NCBI RefSeq assembly: GCF_001294465.1
Contig: NZ_LGAA01000007.1
Coordinates: forward strand, 147,041 to 211,040
From: Moellerella wisconsensis ATCC 35017
GTDB lineage: Bacteria; Pseudomonadota; Gammaproteobacteria; Enterobacterales; Enterobacteriaceae
DNA: 64,000 nucleotides
Direction of reading: 5' to 3'
Part shown: one piece after another, positions 21,099 through 30,662 of the stretch
How the letters are laid out: each line of letters starts with the position of its first letter
Numbering within the stretch: the first letter of the stretch is position 1
Position numbers and translations under genes: made by a program
The notes under the pieces: generated by a model
The model's input: only the letters and a program-made list of their open reading frames with translations
Told to the model about the DNA's origin: nothing
The model's database searches: none

Positions 21099-22090
21099 GC
21101 CAGCAACAAAAACAGCATCAGCCGTTGCTAAAAGCAACGGATTTGACCAAGTATTACAGTGTAAAAGGTGGGATTTTTTCGGCAGAGAAAACCGTAAAGG
21201 CACTGGATGGTATCTCTTTTGAGCTGGAAAAAGGCAAAACATTAGCGGTTGTCGGTGAATCAGGTTGTGGCAAATCTACCTTGGGTCGCTTATTGACTAT
21301 GATTGAGGTACCGACAGCGGGCGAGCTGTACTATCAAGGACAAGATTTATTAGTTAAAGATAAAAGCGCAGAAAAACTACGTCGTCAAAAAATTCAAATT
21401 GTTTTTCAAAATCCCTATGGGTCATTGAATCCTCGCAAGAAAGTAGGGCAAATTTTAGAAGAGCCGTTGTTAATTAATAGCTCACTGACTGCGGCTGAAC
21501 GGAAAGAAAAAGTATTGGCGATGATGGCAAAAGTGGGATTAAAAACTGAGCACTATAGTCGCTATCCCCATATGTTTTCTGGGGGACAACGCCAGCGTAT
21601 CGCGATTGCTCGTGGATTAATGTTAGATCCCGATGTAGTGATTGCGGATGAACCGGTTTCGGCACTCGATGTTTCGGTTAGGGCTCAAGTTCTAAATTTA
21701 ATGATGGATTTACAGCAGGAATTTGGCTTGTCTTATGTCTTTATCTCACATGATCTTTCTGTGGTTGAGCATATAGCCGATGAAGTGATGGTGATGTATT
21801 TAGGTCGCTGTGTTGAAAAAGGTAGCCGTGAGGCAATTTTTAATCATCCTCGCCATCCTTATACTCAAGCCTTACTTTCTGCTACACCCCGTTTAGATCC
21901 CGCCTCAAGACGTGAGCGGATTAAGTTGACGGGTGAATTACCTAGCCCAATGAATCCGCCACCAGGATGTGCTTTTGCGGCGCGCTGTCGTCGTGCCTTC
22001 GATGCTTGTACTCAGTTTCAGCCTACATTGAAAGATTACAATCATCAGTTAGTCGCTTGTTTAGCCGTTGATCAGGATGAAGAAGGCTAG
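21095..22090 (+). CDS. dppF: Dipeptide ABC transporter ATPase DppF
   Basis: DppF is the second ATPase, 331 aa from ATG 21095. It carries Walker [10 protein letters not shown], signature FSGGQRQRI, Walker [13 protein letters not shown] and the C-terminal [14 protein letters not shown] cysteine motif. The start overlaps the dppD stop and is supported by alignment to E. coli DppF (MSTQEATLQQPLL...); a longer in-frame reading from 21056 is not credible. It is the last gene of the operon. Confidence 0.97.
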   Translation: MSQQQKQHQPLLKATDLTKYYSVKGGIFSAEKTVKALDGISFELEKGKTLAVVGESGCGKSTLGRLLTMIEVPTAGELYYQGQDLLVKDKSAEKLRRQKIQIVFQNPYGSLNPRKKVGQILEEPLLINSSLTAAERKEKVLAMMAKVGLKTEHYSRYPHMFSGGQRQRIAIARGLMLDPDVVIADEPVSALDVSVRAQVLNLMMDLQQEFGLSYVFISHDLSVVEHIADEVMVMYLGRCVEKGSREAIFNHPRHPYTQALLSATPRLDPASRRERIKLTGELPSPMNPPPGCAFAARCRRAFDACTQFQPTLKDYNHQLVACLAVDQDEEG

Positions 22091-22110
22091 CTCTTAGTCA
22101 GTTAGTGCCT

Positions 22111-22145
22111 ATAAGTGACAGAAAAAATTATTTTCTGTCACTTAT
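22111..22145 (+). terminator. Strong hairpin after dppF
   Basis: A perfect 15-bp stem (22111-22125 with 22131-22145) with a 5-nt loop lies 20 bases after dppF. The T-run is inside the stem and no U-tract follows, so it may work as a terminator or as an mRNA 3'-end stabiliser. Confidence 0.55.
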
Positions 22146-22297
22146 TACTAAAACTCTAGCCATCTAATGGCTGCAATAAACACGCTGATAGCCTTAACGG
22201 CGACTAAGAATTAACCACACGTATTTTTTAAAAATCAAGTATACTAACCAACCGTAATAATCTGTTAAAGATGATTTATTAGGATTACTTGAGTTAA

Positions 22298-23011
22298 ATG
22301 AAAACGCGTGTTCAACGATCATTAACATTAAAAAGTCTGCTGGTGTTCTTTTTGATCACCCTTTGTTCGTTCGCCATTTTTTTGAGTATTCAATTCACCT
22401 ATTTATTAGAACAGCGTAAAAACGATTATCTTAATCAACTGAGCAATGCGGCACTGCAAATTCAAAAACCGCTGACTGACGCTTTACTCAGCTCAGATCT
22501 TAACGAAGCCAAATCTTTGCTTATCAGTTTAAAAACCTCAGGAATTATGGGGCAAGCTACTCTTATTCGTCATGAAAATGTGCGAGTTATGCGTCTAAAT
22601 TTTGCGACACCAAAACCGATCCCCGGCTGGGCTAAGTCAGTGTTTGATATTCCGGTAGAGATGACGCTTCCGCTATATGCTTATGGTAATGCAGCGCTAA
22701 CGAGTAAACCATTCGGCTATTTAATATTACAAGTTGACTCGAATCGGGTTTATCACTACGCATTAAACACTCTCGGGCTTATAATCACGACATATTTATT
22801 ATTGACGTTGATTGTTGCTGTGGCAGCAACATGGTTTATGAGTCGCTTTATTGTGCGGCCTTTACGCCGTATTGCGCTTGATTTAAATGGAAATAAAATT
22901 GTAAATCAAGTAGTTGTTGCTGAACATCATAATGACGATGAGTTAGGATTATTGGCTAAGGGATACAATAACCAAATTAATAAACAAATTAATAGTCAAA
23001 AGTTAGATTAG
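22298..23011 (+). CDS. HmsP/PdeK-like sensor truncated after HAMP
   Basis: The 237-aa protein matches the N-terminal third of E. coli PdeK (YhjK, about 650 aa) and Yersinia HmsP: a membrane helix (about 12-36), a periplasmic domain with PLTDALLSSDLNEAKSLL and PGWAKSVFDIPVEMTLPLY, a second helix (about 157-180) and a HAMP domain (RPLRRIALDL to NDDELGLLAKGYN). It then stops. The GGDEF and EAL domains of the family are missing and no trace remains in the 175 bases before yhjJ. It could be a membrane-anchored regulator or a remnant. In E. coli yhjK and yhjJ lie close together, which supports the assignment. Confidence 0.75.
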   Translation: MKTRVQRSLTLKSLLVFFLITLCSFAIFLSIQFTYLLEQRKNDYLNQLSNAALQIQKPLTDALLSSDLNEAKSLLISLKTSGIMGQATLIRHENVRVMRLNFATPKPIPGWAKSVFDIPVEMTLPLYAYGNAALTSKPFGYLILQVDSNRVYHYALNTLGLIITTYLLLTLIVAVAATWFMSRFIVRPLRRIALDLNGNKIVNQVVVAEHHNDDELGLLAKGYNNQINKQINSQKLD

Positions 23012-23186
23012 TCCATGAACCTAACATTAAGATTGATGGTCTAACGGTTTTATAGTCCGTGTGCAATTATCAGAGTGATAGTTGTACAATAATACGATTT
23101 GACCCTACGAATTAGCGTTTCCCGTTAATTTAAAAGTAATAATTTTACGGTTAAATACAAGGATAGAAGAATACATAGGGGTTCAC

Positions 23187-24677
23187 ATGCAGGGTATGAA
23201 AATTCGGTATTACATTAGTGGCTTATTATTGTCAGTGGCTGGTGTTGTCAGCGCTGAACCATTACAGCCTGATCCTGCATGGCAACAGGGCAAATTAGAG
23301 AATGGTTTTTCGTGGCAATTGCTACAAACACCTCAACGCCCAAACGATCGTGTTCAATTGAGATTAGCCATTAAAACAGGTTCATTAACTGAAGATGTGA
23401 GTGAAAAAGGCTACAGTTACTTGATCCCTAAAATGGCGCTTTATCAGCCAACGGAGTCATTACCTGCTGAAAAATTACAAAATTTGTGGCGTAATGCTAT
23501 CGATCCAACGCTACCGATGCCGCCAGCGGTTGTCTCGTATGATTTCACGTTATATAGCCTAAGCTTGCCAAATAATAAACCCGAACTATTAAAAGATGCA
23601 CTGAAATGGCTCGCTGAATCTGCCGCTGGTGGGCAATATACCCAGCAAGCATTACAAACGGCATTAACTTCGTCGGATATTCCTGTCGCTACACTGCCCA
23701 TGGATGTGAATGATCCCGTATGGCGTGTACGTTTGAAAGGTTCTTCTATGGTAGGTTTTGATCCTGGATTGAAACCTACTGATAGTATAAATATTAATAG
23801 CTTGAATCAGTTTTATCAAAAATGGTATACCCCAGATATGATGACCTTATATATTGCCGGTCATGTTGATGGGCGTATGTTATCTGATGTTATTCAACAA
23901 AATTTTGCATCACTGGAAGGTAAGCGTTCTGAACCTGTTCCTGTGGCTAGCTTGTCACCGTTGAAACCACAGGCGGTGAATATTTTAAGTGATCGCGAAG
24001 TAACCGATTCGTTAGCGCTTATTTGGGATATTGATTGGTTACCTATCAAAGATTCACGGGTATTACAAAATTATTGGCAGCAAGACATTGCTAGAGAAGC
24101 GCTATATCATTCTTTACAGCAAGTTTTTGCCAAGAAATTTGCAGAGGAAGTTCGGCCAGAATTAGATTGTAGAGTGCAATATCAGCGTGCTAGTTGCACA
24201 TTAACTGTTTTTGCTCCCGCCGATAAAATGGCGCAAGCCTCTGAATTGTTAATGAATGAATTAGTATCTATTAATAAAAATGGCATTGCACCAGAGCTGT
24301 TTGATTCGATGGTACAAGAAAAACAATCGCAGTTATCGCAGCTATTTGCTGCTTATGCTCGTACCAGCACCGATGTTTTGATTAATCAGCGCCTTACTTC
24401 ACAGCAAAATAATGTAGTAGATATTGCACCTGAGCAGTATCAGCGATTCAGACAAGCCTTTTTGGCGACACAGAATTTAGAGCAAATGAATATGGAAGTG
24501 CGCCGCCTGTTGTCTCAAGAGCCCGCATTGGTATTAGTTCAGCCGAAAAGTAAACAGTTATTAGATGCTGAGCAATTGCGTCTACAATTTGAAAAAGTAC
24601 TATGGCCTAAAGAGGTTGTGACACCGCAATCAACGACGAGCACTTTACCGCCTGTAAGCGATGAAAATAAATCGTAA
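23187..24677 (+). CDS. yhjJ: M16-family peptidase-like protein YhjJ (inactive site)
   Basis: The 496-aa exported protein matches E. coli YhjJ (498 aa): signal peptide to about VVSAEP, then LQPDPAWQQGKLENG and a pair of M16 (pitrilysin/insulinase) half-domains including QFYQKWYTPDMMTLYIAGHVD. The zinc motif HxxEH of active M16 enzymes aligns with Tyr79-Leu-Ile-Pro82-Lys83, so both histidines and the glutamate are absent and catalysis is unlikely. E. coli YhjJ is similarly degenerate. It is probably a periplasmic protein of unknown role. Confidence 0.9.
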   Translation: MQGMKIRYYISGLLLSVAGVVSAEPLQPDPAWQQGKLENGFSWQLLQTPQRPNDRVQLRLAIKTGSLTEDVSEKGYSYLIPKMALYQPTESLPAEKLQNLWRNAIDPTLPMPPAVVSYDFTLYSLSLPNNKPELLKDALKWLAESAAGGQYTQQALQTALTSSDIPVATLPMDVNDPVWRVRLKGSSMVGFDPGLKPTDSININSLNQFYQKWYTPDMMTLYIAGHVDGRMLSDVIQQNFASLEGKRSEPVPVASLSPLKPQAVNILSDREVTDSLALIWDIDWLPIKDSRVLQNYWQQDIAREALYHSLQQVFAKKFAEEVRPELDCRVQYQRASCTLTVFAPADKMAQASELLMNELVSINKNGIAPELFDSMVQEKQSQLSQLFAAYARTSTDVLINQRLTSQQNNVVDIAPEQYQRFRQAFLATQNLEQMNMEVRRLLSQEPALVLVQPKSKQLLDAEQLRLQFEKVLWPKEVVTPQSTTSTLPPVSDENKS

Positions 24678-24707
24678 TTTTTGCTGATTACTGGTGTGAT
24701 TAATGAG

Positions 24708-24742
24708 ATCCCTCTGCGGTATGATCCTCAGAGGGATTTTTA
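24708..24742 (+). terminator. Terminator of yhjJ
   Basis: A 9-bp stem ATCCCTCTG/CAGAGGGAT (24708-24716, 24729-24737) with a 12-nt loop is followed by TTTTTAT. It serves yhjJ and lies just beyond the convergent serine-hydrolase pseudogene. Confidence 0.8.
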
Positions 24743-24765
24743 TTAGCGAACTATTTTATTATTTA

Positions 24766-25772
24766 TTACTCGACTATTAATTGTTCTATTAATTGAACAA
24801 GAGATGCTCGATGTTCTCTTTGATCGACAAACCCCGCGATACATAGCTGCTGTTCTGGTGAGTAATAAACCGCAGATCCCCAAAACCCTAAATGAGAATA
24901 AACAGTTATTCCATTGAAATTATGGGCGAATAAACTCAGTCGATATTTTTCAGCTCCCTCATGGTGGCCTACCGATAGCATTTCGGTCAATGTATGTCGG
25001 TTATCAAAAATATGACCTTCAAAGAGGGATTGCATAAATAAGACGAGTTGCTGCGTTGTCATCACTAAACCTCCACCTCCAAATAAATCCATTGAAGGAT
25101 GCAACGTAGAAATATCGTATTGGCCGAGATATTGTTTTGCTCGGGTAAAGGCTTCTGTCGGTTGAGGTTCTAACATTTCCCACCACGCAGTTTTTAGGCC
25201 GATCTCGTTAAAATTGAGTAATGTTCTGATCGCTTTAGCAAGCGGTAATCCGCTAACTGTTCGATAATGGAGCCTAACAGTAGATAACCGGTATCTGAAT
25301 AGATAAATTGTTGACCTGGTGCGATGCAGGGTACTATTTTCTGGATATATAATTGCAGTTGTTCTTCGCGAGTCCAAACATGCTGAGGCGCGGCTAAGCA
25401 TTTTGTGATAAAGCGCTGATCCGCATGATCAAACATGCCACTGCTATGATTTAATAAATGGCGTAACGTTATTTTATCAGTGCTATGGCGAGAGGAGAGT
25501 AATTGATTATATTTTGGCGGGAGATATTGGAATATCGAATGATCTAATTCTAGTTGCTGCATTTCCCATAAACGCAGAATTGCGGCCGCGGTAAATGTTT
25601 TAGTATTGCTGGCAATTCTAAAAGGCGTCAGTGGAGTTATCGGACTATTATCCGCTAAATCTACGCCTTTATTCGCATAATTGATATATTGGCCAGTGGT
25701 TTTATTATGCAGAAATAAGGCACTCCCGCCTGATAATCCCGCTAAACGTAGGCTAATATCACCGATTGTCAT
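24766..25772 (-). pseudogene. Serine hydrolase (class C beta-lactamase family), frameshifted
   Basis: Two overlapping minus-strand frames together encode one beta-lactamase-family/CubicO-type serine hydrolase of about 335 aa. The upstream frame (start ATG 25772) has the Ser-x-x-Lys motif IASNTKTFTAAA, LRHLLNHSSGM and the Tyr motif IYSDTGYLLLGSIIEQL. The downstream frame continues with SGLPLAKAIRTLL, IGLKTAWWEML, LFGGGGLVMTT and the third-motif region YSHLGFWG. One missing base near 25252-25257 (CAGTTAGCGG where a codon boundary is lost) joins them. All motifs are intact, so the lesion looks recent or may be a sequencing error. Its ATG overlaps the stop of the upstream tautomerase pseudogene. 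Confidence 0.85.
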
Positions 25773-25980
25773 GGTTGATTTCTCTCGATGGCTCTTTGCA
25801 TAGTGATAGTTTGCTCTCTGATCCCTCAATTATCGGTATCTATTTCATCGATGATAACGGCGTTTGTAGCCGAGTCTTTCTCTCGAACATCAAGTAGTCG
25901 TTGCGTCTCACTTATGATGAGTCGCTGCTTTTGCTCGGTCTAATACCTGCTAGTGTAATCCGAATATTGACTAACGGCAT
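25769..25980 (-). pseudogene. Tautomerase (4-oxalocrotonate tautomerase family), decayed
   Basis: Reading the minus strand from ATG 25980 gives MPLVNIRITLAGI with the catalytic N-terminal proline of 4-OT tautomerases. After a 2-base slip (extra AG at 25941-25940), the reading continues TEQKQRLIISETQRLLD and KDSATNAVIIDEIDTDN, then an in-frame TGA (25826-25828) where the family has Trp, then GIREQTITMQ to a stop at 25769. DEIDTDNWGI is a family signature. One frameshift plus one nonsense change argue for true decay. The stop overlaps the serine hydrolase ATG (ATGA), indicating a former two-gene operon. Confidence 0.8.
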
Positions 25981-26005
25981 AGAAGACTCTTGATATTATG
26001 GGGTT

Positions 26006-26030
26006 AAAAAAGGCAAGTTATTAACTTGCC
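26006..26030 (-). terminator. Terminator of yhjD
   Basis: On the minus strand an 8-bp stem (GGCAAGTT/AACTTGCC) with a 3-nt loop is followed by TTTTTT about 50 bases after yhjD. It separates yhjD from the tautomerase pseudogene. Confidence 0.85.
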
Positions 26031-26082
26031 TTAGGGATCAGAAAGATTGAATAAGTTTCTGTAAATTATGTTTTTTTCTTAC

Positions 26083-27078
26083 TTACGCTGGAACTTGGTG
26101 AGATTGAGATCCTTTCGGTTCATCGGTAGCAATCCATGCCGCACAAAATAGAGTTAACCGGGCAAAGAAATAGAAAAATGCCATCAAACCAATGACTGAA
26201 CCGAAGGCCGCACCCGACGGAGAAGATGCAATATTTGGCAGCATCCATGTCATCACAAATTTGATGATTTCAAAGCCAATCGCCGCTAATAATGTGCCTT
26301 TAAGTAAAGATGAACGACGATGCTGCATGCGCGGTAGGATCCAGAAAATCCATAAGAATAAAAGAAAGTTAGCGGTAATAGCAATGGTTAAACCAATTAA
26401 GGTCCAGACAGGATGTAGCCATTCAATTCCCTCTAAACCGATAGCTCTGACAATTATAGCTTGTGCAGAACCCGCGACCGAGGTAAGCGTAATAGTAATT
26501 ATCAGCGCAATTAATAAACCGATAAGCGCTAAAAAGTCGCGTAGATAACGAAAGTAAATTTTTTCTTGTTCGTCTTCATTACGCTCCCAAACAGGACGAG
26601 ATTGAGCCAAGATGGCTTGGCGAAGATTATTAACCCAATTAACGCCGGAGTAAACGGCTAACGCTAAACCGGTTAATCCCACGGTGGTTCTTTGACGAAT
26701 GGCGGTATCAATTGTACGTTCTAAAGTATTCGCAAGAGTCGGGTCGCTGATACTGTTGGAAATACCGCGAATTAATTTTTCCAGTAAATCTGGATTAGAG
26801 GCTAAAACAAAACCTGCTGCGGCAAAAGTAAACATCAAAACAGGGATTAAGGATAAAAAAGAGAAATAAGTAATCGCGGCGCCGAATTGATTTCCCATTC
26901 GGTCAGTAAATCGCTTAGCGGCACGAATAATATGTGCGATAAATGGAATTGCACAAATAAAATTGACGATCTTCATCGAGAAAGTCAGTGCTTTCTTGCC
27001 GTTATCGACACTTTTGTTAAAGGTCGATATCACTTTATTATCGTCGTTTTTATTATTTGTGTCGTGTATCTTCGACAT
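26083..27078 (-). CDS. yhjD: Inner membrane protein YhjD (YihY/BrkB family)
   Basis: The protein (331 aa from ATG 27078) matches E. coli YhjD: FTDRMGNQFGAAITYFSFLSLIP-type start of the membrane domain, SRPVWERNEDEQEKIYFRYLRDF, LTLTSVAGSAQ and SSPSGAAFGSVIGLMAFFYFFARLTLF at the end (quoted in part). It has about six membrane segments. E. coli YhjD is known from suppressor mutations that permit growth without Kdo, hinting at lipid A or precursor handling. AGGGGATCTG precedes ATG 27078; an ATG five codons upstream lacks a good site. Confidence 0.9.
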   Translation of the reverse strand: MSKIHDTNNKNDDNKVISTFNKSVDNGKKALTFSMKIVNFICAIPFIAHIIRAAKRFTDRMGNQFGAAITYFSFLSLIPVLMFTFAAAGFVLASNPDLLEKLIRGISNSISDPTLANTLERTIDTAIRQRTTVGLTGLALAVYSGVNWVNNLRQAILAQSRPVWERNEDEQEKIYFRYLRDFLALIGLLIALIITITLTSVAGSAQAIIVRAIGLEGIEWLHPVWTLIGLTIAITANFLLFLWIFWILPRMQHRRSSLLKGTLLAAIGFEIIKFVMTWMLPNIASSPSGAAFGSVIGLMAFFYFFARLTLFCAAWIATDEPKGSQSHQVPA

Positions 27079-27202
27079 CAGATCCCCTTTCATGACTGCA
27101 TTTTTTCAAAGTATAGCCTACCCATGCCGGCTAGTTCTTGTGCGACTTAAAATATTTCGGGTATATCATACAACCTATTAAGTTTAGCGATAAAAGTGTA
27201 GA

Positions 27203-27224
27203 CAGACCAGTGAGAACTGGTCTG
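27203..27224 (-). terminator. GAGA-loop hairpin downstream of DUF1090 gene
   Basis: A perfect 9-bp stem CAGACCAGT/ACTGGTCTG with a GAGA tetraloop lies about 110 bases past the DUF1090 gene. Only a weak T-rich stretch follows on the minus strand, so termination is uncertain. Confidence 0.4.
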
Positions 27225-27331
27225 AAGGGAAAGGTTAGCGACTAGAGGCCTATATTCAGTGTAGTGAGAAATAAATGAACTGACGTTAATGTCGGTTATT
27301 TTGGGTGTAATGGCCTAGCGCTAATAACTGG

Positions 27332-27736
27332 CTATTTAACAAATTTCTTATTAGCGGTTAATTCGGTTTGTGCCTCGTGAAGCTCAGCTTGAGCTTCGGC
27401 CAATTTGCGTTCACGTTTGGCTATTTTTTTGATATCACCTTTAGCTTTAGCTTCGACTAATTCGGCTTCTCGTTCTTTTACTTTTTGTTCTTTCTCACTG
27501 ACTTTTTCTTGACTCTCTTGATACAAAGACTCTGGGGTACAGTAGGTTTCGACCTGAGAAAGTGCTGTTTCTAAACCAGCGATTTGATGGCTATTATTGT
27601 GTTTTTTTGCATATTCAATTTGTTCGGTTAATTTTTGTTTTTTTATTTCACAGCCATTCAATGTATTGGCCGCTAGAGCCGCTGAACTGCTTAATGTAAC
27701 GACAGTAATAATAGATAATAACAATGTTTTTTTCAT
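27332..27736 (-). CDS. DUF1090 (YqjC-like) periplasmic protein
   Basis: This 134-aa protein has a Sec signal peptide (residues 1-22, ending AALAAN), a region with paired cysteines (GCEIKKQKL and ETYCTPES) and a long charged coiled coil with KVSEKEQKVKEREAELVEAK and AKRERKLAEAQAELHEAQ. This is the DUF1090/YqjC architecture. It is likely periplasmic and of unknown function. E. coli yqjC lies elsewhere, so it is an ortholog or paralog at a different locus. Confidence 0.8.
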   Translation of the reverse strand: MKKTLLLSIITVVTLSSSAALAANTLNGCEIKKQKLTEQIEYAKKHNNSHQIAGLETALSQVETYCTPESLYQESQEKVSEKEQKVKEREAELVEAKAKGDIKKIAKRERKLAEAQAELHEAQTELTANKKFVK

Positions 27737-28144
27737 GATTTTCGCTCAGATAAAAATAATAATAGAATTTCAGAATAACTATTTAATTAAGTCAAATCAT
27801 TAAGATTTAGCTTAAAGTAAATATAACGCGTCATTTATCGAAGTAACCTAATGCAGCATGATAAATGTTCTGTCTGGGCATCGAATTGTTTGGATCGTAA
27901 TTTTAGCGGATAAAATTATATGTGAGCGGATAGGCGTGGGTACTTTCATGAGTTAATCTATTTTTGCATTCGAATGTGGGATAAGATGGCGATTGATACC
28001 CATCATTTTTTCGCTTGCGGTTGTTTAGTTTCTGAAGACTTTTTCGAACTCGCTGATTTAAACGTATTGAGCTAACGTAAGGTTAGTATGATTTAGGGTA
28101 TATAAAATTAATTTATTTATTAAACACCAAATGGTAATGAATTT
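27737..28144. other. DUF1090-rlmJ divergent spacer
   Basis: The 408-base region must carry the divergent promoters for the DUF1090 gene and rlmJ; no clean promoter pair or operator stands out and no gene is visible in any frame. Confidence 0.5.
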
Positions 28145-28990
28145 ATGTTGAGTTATCGTCACAGCTTCCACGCCGGTAATCATGCCGATGTACTGAAGCA
28201 TACTGTACAAAGTTTGATTATTGAATCATTAAAAGAGAAAGAAAAACCTTTTTTATATTTAGATACCCACGCTGGAGCCGGGCGTTATCAATTAACCAGT
28301 GAACATGCTGAAAAGACGGGTGAATATTTAGAGGGTATTGCCCGAATTTGGGAGCAAAGTGATATTCCTGCTGAATTGGCACCATATATTAATGTTATTA
28401 AAGGCATTAATGATAAAAGTAAATTACGTTTTTATCCGGGCTCACCATTTATTGCTAAACAGTTATTACGCGAGCAGGATAAATTAGTGCTCACTGAGTT
28501 ACACAGCAGCGATTACCCTTTATTACGCGGTGAATTTTTACGCGATAAACAGCGCGCATTGGTGCTGAGAGAAGATGGATATCAGCAGCTAAAATCTAAA
28601 CTTCCACCAGCAACACGCCGCGGATTTGCGTTAATAGATCCGCCTTATGAGATGAAATCTGATTATGAAGCGGTTGTTCGGGGTGTCCATGAAGGGCACA
28701 AACGCTTTGCTACTGGGACTTACGCCATTTGGTACCCGGTAGTATTAAGACAACAAATTAAACGTATGATTAGCCAGCTGCAAAGCACGGGTATTCGCAA
28801 TATTCTACAAATTGAATTAGCGGTTCGCCCTGATAGTGATCAACGTGGTATGACGGCTTCAGGGATGATAGTTATTAATCCACCGTGGAAACTTGAGCAA
28901 CAAATGAACGCGGTGTTGCCTTGGTTGCATAAAGCATTAGTGCCAGAAGGTACTGGGCATACACTGGTTGATTGGATTGTGCCGGAATAA
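28145..28990 (+). CDS. rlmJ: 23S rRNA (adenine-2030 N6) methyltransferase RlmJ
   Basis: RlmJ methylates A2030 of 23S rRNA using S-adenosylmethionine. The 281-aa protein (E. coli 280) starts MLSYRHSFHAGNHADVLKH, has the SAM-binding LDTHAGAGRYQL and the catalytic LIDPPYEMKSDY, and ends with GMIVINPPWKLE. It is monocistronic; gor follows after 166 bases. Confidence 0.96.
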   Translation: MLSYRHSFHAGNHADVLKHTVQSLIIESLKEKEKPFLYLDTHAGAGRYQLTSEHAEKTGEYLEGIARIWEQSDIPAELAPYINVIKGINDKSKLRFYPGSPFIAKQLLREQDKLVLTELHSSDYPLLRGEFLRDKQRALVLREDGYQQLKSKLPPATRRGFALIDPPYEMKSDYEAVVRGVHEGHKRFATGTYAIWYPVVLRQQIKRMISQLQSTGIRNILQIELAVRPDSDQRGMTASGMIVINPPWKLEQQMNAVLPWLHKALVPEGTGHTLVDWIVPE

Positions 28991-29156
28991 ATTATTTTCA
29001 GCCTTAATACTCAGTTAATTTTTATGCTTGATGGAATTTCCAATCGTAGTGAGAGGTAATAGCTATCTGAAATTGGAATTTTTATCCCCATAATAGACAT
29101 TAAGGTACGAAAATATTAGCCTGTTAATAAATTGATTAAATGGAAACGAGCCAACT

Positions 29157-30509
29157 ATGAGCAAACATTACGATTATATCGCAATTGGTGGTGGCAGTGG
29201 CGGCATTGCATCGATGAACCGCGCAGCCATGTATGGACAGAAATGTGCCATCATTGAAGCAAAAGCCTTGGGCGGCACCTGTGTAAATGTCGGTTGTGTG
29301 CCTAAAAAAGTAATGTGGCATGCAGCGCAAATCGCCGAAGCTATTCATGCTTACGGCCCTGATTACGGATTTGATACGACAGTAAACCGTTTTGATTGGG
29401 ATAAATTAATCGCTAGCCGTACTGCTTATATTGATCGTATCCATCAATCTTACGATCGCGTACTGGGCAATAATCATGTTGACGTGATAAGCGGGTTTGC
29501 ACGTTTTGTGGATGCACATACTTTAGACGTTAATGGCGAAAAAATTACCGCGGATCATATTTTAATTGCCACCGGTGGTCGCCCAGTGATCCCTCAAATT
29601 CCTGGTGCAGAATACGGGATTACTTCCGATGGCTTTTTTGAGTTAGCAGCGTTGCCTAAGCGTGTTGCAGTCGTCGGTGCCGGCTATATTGCTGTTGAAT
29701 TAGCGGGTGTACTGAACGGTTTAGGCAGTGAAACTCATCTTTTTGTTCGCAAACATGCGCCATTACGTTCATTTGATCCACTGCTAGTAGATACGCTGGT
29801 AGAAGTGATGAACACCGAAGGTCCTAAACTGCATACACAATCACTTCCTAAAGAAGTGATTAAAAATGCAGATGGTAGCCTGACACTGAAGCTTGAAAAT
29901 GGCCATGAGCAAACGGTAGATACTTTAATTTGGGCAATTGGCCGAGAGCCAATGACCGATAATCTGAACATTGAAGCGGCGGGTGTTGAGCTAGATGAGA
30001 AAGGTTATATTAAGGTTGATAAATACCAGAATACTAATGTCGATGGAATTTATGCTGTTGGCGATAATACCGGTGCGGTGGAGTTAACGCCTGTCGCTGT
30101 TGCTGCGGGACGTCGTTTATCTGAACGTTTATTTAATAATAAGCCAGATGAGCATTTAGATTACAGCAATATTCCGACTGTGGTGTTTACTCATCCACCG
30201 ATTGGTACCGTCGGTTTGACTGAACCTCAGGCGAAACAGCAGTATGGTGAAGATCAGGTTAAAGTTTACACCTCATCATTTACAGCCATGTATACTGCGG
30301 TAACATCGCATCGTCAGCCGTGCCGTATGAAATTAATCTGTGTGGGCTCAGAAGAAAAAATCGTCGGTATTCATGGGATTGGCTTTGGTGTCGATGAAAT
30401 GTTGCAAGGCTTTGCGGTAGCGTTAAAAATGGGCGCAACCAAAAAAGACTTTGATAATACTGTTGCTATCCACCCTACAGGGGCGGAAGAATTCGTTACT
30501 ATGAGATAA
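29157..30509 (+). CDS. gor: Glutathione reductase
   Basis: Gor is the FAD- and NADPH-dependent enzyme that keeps glutathione reduced in the cytoplasm. The 450-aa protein (same length as E. coli) has the N-terminal FAD site [11 protein letters not shown], the redox-active disulfide [13 protein letters not shown] (Cys42, Cys47), the NADPH fold [15 protein letters not shown], and the C-terminal dimer-interface active site [15 protein letters not shown] strong terminator follows. Confidence 0.98.
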   Translation: MSKHYDYIAIGGGSGGIASMNRAAMYGQKCAIIEAKALGGTCVNVGCVPKKVMWHAAQIAEAIHAYGPDYGFDTTVNRFDWDKLIASRTAYIDRIHQSYDRVLGNNHVDVISGFARFVDAHTLDVNGEKITADHILIATGGRPVIPQIPGAEYGITSDGFFELAALPKRVAVVGAGYIAVELAGVLNGLGSETHLFVRKHAPLRSFDPLLVDTLVEVMNTEGPKLHTQSLPKEVIKNADGSLTLKLENGHEQTVDTLIWAIGREPMTDNLNIEAAGVELDEKGYIKVDKYQNTNVDGIYAVGDNTGAVELTPVAVAAGRRLSERLFNNKPDEHLDYSNIPTVVFTHPPIGTVGLTEPQAKQQYGEDQVKVYTSSFTAMYTAVTSHRQPCRMKLICVGSEEKIVGIHGIGFGVDEMLQGFAVALKMGATKKDFDNTVAIHPTGAEEFVTMR

Positions 30510-30567
30510 ACAGTAATTATGAGATAAAAAATAGGTTCGCTTAAGTGAGGCTATCAATATCCAACTA

Positions 30568-30612
30568 AGCCAGTGACTCGATTATATGATATGAGTTGCT
30601 GGCTTTTTATTT
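30568..30612 (+). terminator. Terminator of gor
   Basis: A 12-bp stem with two G-T pairs (30568-30579 with 30593-30604) and a 13-nt loop precedes TTTTTATTT, located between convergent gor and mobB. Confidence 0.85.
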
Positions 30613-30662
30613 AGTTATGATCTGTTATGGGATTAATAGCGCGCTATAGATGGGTCAATTAT

